From: Spirochaetaceae bacterium
GTDB taxonomy: Bacteria; Spirochaetota; Spirochaetia; UBA9216
Direction: 5' to 3'
NCBI GenBank assembly: GCA_028527945.1
Contig: JAQQAK010000460.1
Location: 1-8,368, forward strand
DNA length: 8,368 nt
Part shown: positions 4,823 through 8,368 of the stretch, piece after piece
Layout: each line of letters begins with the position of its first letter
Numbering within the stretch: the stretch's first letter is position 1
Made by a program: the position numbers and the translations under genes
The notes under the pieces: generated by a model
What the model was told of the DNA's origin: nothing
Databases searched by the model: none
The model's input: the letters and a program-made list of their open reading frames with translations, nothing else

Positions 4823-6973
4823 ATGATAGACATGTACATAAAAACTATATCCTCTGAACTTGGAATTACTCCTGCTCAGATAAAGGCTGTTGTTAAACTT
4901 TTTGAAGATGGAGCAACAGTCCCTTTTATTGCCAGATACCGTAAAGAAGTTACAGGTAACCTTGATGAAACTCAGATTATTGCTATTCGTGACAGGCTTG
5001 AAGAGATAGAGACTCTTGAAAAAAGAAGAGCTTCAATTCTTGATTCACTCAAAGAGAGAGAGCTTTTGACTGCTGAACTTGAAAAAAAGATAAAGGCCGC
5101 GGATGCTTTAAATATTCTGGAAGATATATACCTCCCTTTTCGGCCTAAACGAAAAACAAGGGCTGTCATCGCAAAGGAGAAAGGTCTTCAGGGGCTTGCT
5201 GACAGTATTACCAGTTTTAGCTGTTCAGATCCTGCTAAAGAGGCTGAAGCTTATATTGATCCAGACAAAGGCGTCGCTAATGTTGAAGAGGCTCTCTGCG
5301 GAGCTTCAGATATAATAGCAGAAAGTATAAGTGAAAATGCTGAAATACGAGGACGTCTAAGATCTCTTTTTGAGAAAAAGGCTTATTTTGAGTCTTCTGT
5401 TATAAAGAAAAAGGCCTCTGAAGCTGAAAAATACAGTGATTATTTTGAATATTCTGAACCTCTGTCAAAGGTTCCTTCTCATCGTTTTCTTGCAGTAATG
5501 AGGGGGGCTGCTGAAGGTTTCTTAAAATGGCATATTCAGCCTGATAAAGATCTGGCTGTTACTGAAATAGAAACGCATTTTTTTAAGGTTTTATCATCTG
5601 GACAAAAATGCCCTCCAAAGAATCGTGATTTTATTAAGACATCAATTGAAGATTCTTGGAGCAGACTTTTATCTTCATCGCTCGAGACAGAGTTTAAAAA
5701 TAATGCCAAAAAAGAAGCGGACATTACTGCTATTGAGGTTTTTGCTCAAAACGCGAGAAACCTATTGCTTGAGTCTCCTCTTGGCAGAAAACGTGTGCTT
5801 GCTGTGGATCCTGGCCTCAGAACAGGCTGTAAAATTGTTGTTTTAAGTGCTGAAGGCGATTTGCTTGAAGACGGAGTTATTTATCCGCTTCCTCCTCATA
5901 ATAAAGAAATTGATGCAGAGAAGAAGCTTTTGTCACTTGCTTCAAAACATAATATAGAAGCTGTCGCTGTTGGGAATGGAACAGGAGGTCGAGAAGCCGA
6001 GGCGTTTTTGAGGAAAATATTTTCTGATGAAATAATAATTGTTTCTGTAAATGAAAGTGGAGCCTCCATTTATTCAGCCTCTGCAACTGCAAGGCGGGAG
6101 TTCCCTGATAAGGATGTTACTGTTCGAGGCGCGGTTTCTATTGGGCGACGACTTATGGATCCATTAGCTGAACTTGTTAAAATTGATCCCAAATCAATAG
6201 GTGTTGGTCAGTATCAACATGATGTAGATCAAAAGCTTCTAAAAAAAAGTCTGGACGATGTGGTTATTTCCTGCGTAAATTCTGTAGGAGTTGAGCTTAA
6301 TACTGCAAGCCGTGAACTTTTATCATATGTTTCGGGTTTAAGTGTTTCTGTTGCCGATAAATTAGTAAAGCATAGAGAAAAAAAGCCTTTTACTAATCTT
6401 AATCAGATTCTTGATGTTTCTGGTGTAGGTGATAAGGTCTTTCAGCAGGCTGCTGGTTTTTTACGGATAAATGAGGGAGATAATCCTCTTGACGCAAGTG
6501 CGGTTCACCCTGAAAGCTATGCTATCGTTGAAAAAATGGCTAGTCATACTGGTGTCGCTATAGCAGAGCTTGCTGGCAACAAAGCCTTGGTTGATAGCAT
6601 TAATGCAAAGGAATATGTAGACAGTTCCTCAGGACTTCCTACAATTCTTGATATTATCGAAGAATTGAAAAAGCCTGGGCGTGATCCACGAGAAGAGTTT
6701 AAGGTTTTCAGTTTTGAAGAAGGTGTTAATTCAATCTCTGATCTGGCTGAGGGAATGGTTCTTAATGGTATTGTTACAAATGTAACTGCTTTTGGAGCCT
6801 TTGTTGATATAGGTGTTCATCAGGACGGACTTGTTCATATTAGCGAAATTGCTGATCATTATGTAAAAGATCCGGCAGATGAACTTAAAGTAAAACAGAA
6901 GGTTAGGGTTAAGGTTCTTTCTGTAGATGAAAAAAGAAGAAGGATTTCTCTTTCTTGTAAAACAGGTGGTTAA
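4823..6973 (+). CDS. tex: Tex family RNA-binding transcriptional accessory protein
   Basis: At 716 residues this is a full-length Tex, similar to the shorter Gram-positive forms. Tex is a cytoplasmic nucleic-acid-binding protein related to eukaryotic Spt6 that affects transcription and RNA turnover. The N-terminal region (about 1-320) has the hallmark GATVPFIARYRKEVTGNLDE (30-49) and YLPFRPKRKTR. A YqgF/RNase H-like domain begins RVLAVDPGLRTG, with D329 in the first strand, and includes GNGTGGREAE and VNESGASIYSASATARREFP. A helix-hairpin-helix segment follows from SVGVELNTAS (487-496) to about 548. A C-terminal S1 RNA-binding domain spans about 644-713 (TAFGAFVDIGVHQDGLVHIS). Starts at 4823 and 4832 (residue 4) are both possible, and neither has a clear Shine-Dalgarno. 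A possible -10, GATAAT, lies at 4788-4793. It is divergent from epmA and leads a compact operon. Confidence 0.97.
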   Translation: MIDMYIKTISSELGITPAQIKAVVKLFEDGATVPFIARYRKEVTGNLDETQIIAIRDRLEEIETLEKRRASILDSLKERELLTAELEKKIKAADALNILEDIYLPFRPKRKTRAVIAKEKGLQGLADSITSFSCSDPAKEAEAYIDPDKGVANVEEALCGASDIIAESISENAEIRGRLRSLFEKKAYFESSVIKKKASEAEKYSDYFEYSEPLSKVPSHRFLAVMRGAAEGFLKWHIQPDKDLAVTEIETHFFKVLSSGQKCPPKNRDFIKTSIEDSWSRLLSSSLETEFKNNAKKEADITAIEVFAQNARNLLLESPLGRKRVLAVDPGLRTGCKIVVLSAEGDLLEDGVIYPLPPHNKEIDAEKKLLSLASKHNIEAVAVGNGTGGREAEAFLRKIFSDEIIIVSVNESGASIYSASATARREFPDKDVTVRGAVSIGRRLMDPLAELVKIDPKSIGVGQYQHDVDQKLLKKSLDDVVISCVNSVGVELNTASRELLSYVSGLSVSVADKLVKHREKKPFTNLNQILDVSGVGDKVFQQAAGFLRINEGDNPLDASAVHPESYAIVEKMASHTGVAIAELAGNKALVDSINAKEYVDSSSGLPTILDIIEELKKPGRDPREEFKVFSFEEGVNSISDLAEGMVLNGIVTNVTAFGAFVDIGVHQDGLVHISEIADHYVKDPADELKVKQKVRVKVLSVDEKRRRISLSCKTGG

Positions 6974-6975
6974 AA

Positions 6976-7938
6976 ATGGCTGAAAATATCTATATTGATA
7001 CTGATTGCGGAGTTGATGACGCGGTTGCAATAATGTTGGCATTATCAAGTCCTGAAGTGTCCTTAAAAGGTGTTGGGTGTGTAGCAGGAAACACATGTCT
7101 TGATAATGTTGTTAATAATGTTTGCGGCCTTCTGGCATTTTATGATAGACAGGATATTCCTGTATACAGAGGCTGTTCGACTTCTCTTACAAGAATAAAA
7201 CATGATTCTTCCGGTATCCATGGTGAAAACGGTTTTGGTAATGTCGTTCTTGATAAAAAAGGAAAGGATGTTGAATCGCAAAATGCTGCTGAAGGCTTGT
7301 ATCTTACCGCAAAGGCAAATCCCGGATTAAAACTTGTTACTCTTGGTCCTCTTACTAATATTGCAGTCGCTTTTAATTTATACCCGGAATTGAATGAACT
7401 GGTATCTGAAATAATTATGATGGGGGCAGCAATAGGCCGAGGAAATGTAACTCCATTTGCAGAGTTTAACTTCTTTTTTGATCCTGAAGCGGCAGCTTTT
7501 TGTTTAGGAACAGGGCTTCCTGTAAAAATACTAACCTGGGATGCTACTGTTGCAGGAATGATGCCTGAAGCAGACTTTTTTGATTTGGGTTTAAGCGGTG
7601 TTCCTGCCGGAGACTTGTTCTATAAAATGCAGGAAGTTTATGTTGATTTTAATGAAAGGCAGAGAGGTTCAAGAGTTTGCGGTTTTCCTGATCCTCTAAC
7701 AGCTGCTTGTCTTATAGATTCCGCAGTTGCTGTTGAAAAAGAAGAAATGTATTTGAAAATAATACTTGATCATAATGATGAACGCCGTGGGGCTTCTGTT
7801 CGTGTTAATAATCCAGAAGAAGCTGATGGAGAGGCACAAGTGATTATGAAGTGTGACTTAAACCGTTTTTCAATTTTACTTAAAAGAATACGAGAAAAAT
7901 CTCCCAAGACAGGAGACATAAGGATGATGAATGAATAA
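6976..7938 (+). CDS. Inosine-uridine type nucleoside hydrolase
   Basis: This 320-residue protein has the normal family length. It cleaves the N-glycosidic bond of ribonucleosides to free base and ribose. The signature DTDCGVDDAVAI (8-19) supplies the calcium ligands D10 and D15. N39 (AGN), H82 (IHGENG), the TLGPLTNIA segment (122-130), N157, E163 and N165 (AEFN) and D239 (PDPLTAA) fit the ribose and metal site known from the Crithidia enzyme. Two oddities stand out: the usual MGG is MMGAA (148-152), and the residue before D239 is proline (P238) where group I enzymes have the leaving-group histidine H241. Base preference therefore cannot be assigned. No signal peptide is seen, so it is cytoplasmic. 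Only two bases separate it from the tex stop. Its ribosome site AGGTGG lies inside the tex 3' end, suggesting translational coupling. Confidence 0.94.
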   Translation: MAENIYIDTDCGVDDAVAIMLALSSPEVSLKGVGCVAGNTCLDNVVNNVCGLLAFYDRQDIPVYRGCSTSLTRIKHDSSGIHGENGFGNVVLDKKGKDVESQNAAEGLYLTAKANPGLKLVTLGPLTNIAVAFNLYPELNELVSEIIMMGAAIGRGNVTPFAEFNFFFDPEAAAFCLGTGLPVKILTWDATVAGMMPEADFFDLGLSGVPAGDLFYKMQEVYVDFNERQRGSRVCGFPDPLTAACLIDSAVAVEKEEMYLKIILDHNDERRGASVRVNNPEEADGEAQVIMKCDLNRFSILLKRIREKSPKTGDIRMMNE

Positions 7939-8368
7939 TTTCCAGATTGGAGACAAGCTCCATGGTTTTACTGTTACTTCAGTTGATGAACTACCTGAAT
8001 ATCGGGGTGTTGGGGTACGTCTTAACCATGATATAACCGGAGCTGATGTCTTTCATGTTTTTAATGATGATAAAGAAAACCTTTTTTCATTTGCTTTTAA
8101 AACTCCACCTTCAGACAGTACCGGAGTCGCTCATATGGTCGAGCATTGTGTACTTGCTGGGTCAGAAAAATATCCAATTAAAGATCCATTTCTATCAATG
8201 ATGAATGGAAGTATGAATACCTTTTTAAACGCGATGACATATCCTGACAAGACAGTATATCCTGCGGCTTCTACTGTTGAGAAGGATTATTTTAATCTCA
8301 TGTCTGTTTATGCTGACGCAGTCTTTTTTCCGCTTCTGCGTGAAGAAATATTTCTTCAGGAAGGCATT
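7931..8368 (+). CDS. PreP-like M16 family zinc metallopeptidase, 3'-truncated
   Basis: The frame stays open from the ATG at 7931 to the window edge, giving 146 N-terminal residues of a protein that is about 970 residues in this family. The inverted zinc motif HxxEH is intact: H68, E71 (catalytic base) and H72 in TGVAHMVEH. The surrounding text GSEKYPIKDPF (77-87), GSMNTFLNAMTYPDKTVYP (93-111) and VYADAVFFP is typical of the presequence-protease (M16C, PreP/Cym1) branch rather than the short mitochondrial-processing-peptidase branch. The third zinc ligand, a glutamate, would lie beyond the edge. These enzymes degrade short unfolded peptides in a closed chamber. No signal peptide is seen. The start overlaps the nucleoside hydrolase by eight bases (ATGAATAA). 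TAAGGA (7919-7924) is a well-placed ribosome site, so the gene belongs to the tex operon. Confidence 0.93.
   Translation, partial: MNNFQIGDKLHGFTVTSVDELPEYRGVGVRLNHDITGADVFHVFNDDKENLFSFAFKTPPSDSTGVAHMVEHCVLAGSEKYPIKDPFLSMMNGSMNTFLNAMTYPDKTVYPAASTVEKDYFNLMSVYADAVFFPLLREEIFLQEGI

Noticed and set aside
5877..6092. Minus-strand frames opposite tex, for example 5877-6092 and 6731-7096
   Set aside because: They are antisense shadows of highly conserved Tex regions, rich in Leu/Gln/Ser from complement codons, with no motif or ribosome site.
1..8368. CRISPR array, toxin-antitoxin pair, phage-defence island or tRNA gene
   Set aside because: No regularly spaced repeats, no small paired frames outside the genes listed, and no tRNA-like cloverleaf were seen on either strand.

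Overview
The window looks like ordinary chromosome of an AT-rich bacterium, with roughly two-thirds A+T estimated by eye. The best guess is a spirochaete of the Treponema type. The clues are a large repetitive GLUG-repeat surface protein, a GenX/EpmA paralogue beside efp, and a PreP-type M16 peptidase. This assignment is inferred from gene content; no rRNA or other phylogenetic marker is present. No transposase, phage gene, tRNA, CRISPR array or obvious horizontal island is visible. No gene-free stretch exceeds 300 bases: the largest gaps are 1633-1858 and 4617-4822.

Layout. (1) Positions 1-1146, plus strand: the 3' end of a large extracellular protein with six GLUG-type repeats. Its 5' end lies outside the window. 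(2) A hairpin at 1163-1202 sits between this gene and a convergent Rrf2-family regulator (1207-1632, minus) whose four cysteines suggest an Fe-S sensor. The regulator's leader carries two tandem perfect hairpins. (3) Positions 1859-4616, minus strand: a translation-related cluster read in the order epmA, efp, methyltransferase. EpmA is a truncated class II lysyl-tRNA synthetase paralogue that modifies EF-P. The EF-P has the matching lysine (K32 in PGKG). The third gene is a two-domain SAM-dependent methyltransferase. (4) A 206-bp divergent spacer (4617-4822) holds candidate epmA promoters. (5) Positions 4823-8368, plus strand: a tightly packed operon of tex, a nucleoside hydrolase (2-nt gap) and the start of a PreP-like zinc peptidase (8-nt overlap), which runs off the right edge.

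How the genes may work together. EpmA and EF-P form a known enzyme-substrate pair that relieves ribosome stalling at polyproline. The methyltransferase may act on rRNA or another translation component, but that rests on context. Tex (an RNA-binding transcription/RNA-decay factor), the nucleoside hydrolase (nucleoside salvage) and the peptidase (peptide clearance) look like housekeeping turnover functions that share a transcript.

I found no clear evidence of a new multi-gene system. The points most worth a second look are the methyltransferase, whose catalytic and degenerate halves are in the opposite order to RsmC, and the tandem leader hairpins upstream of the Rrf2 gene.
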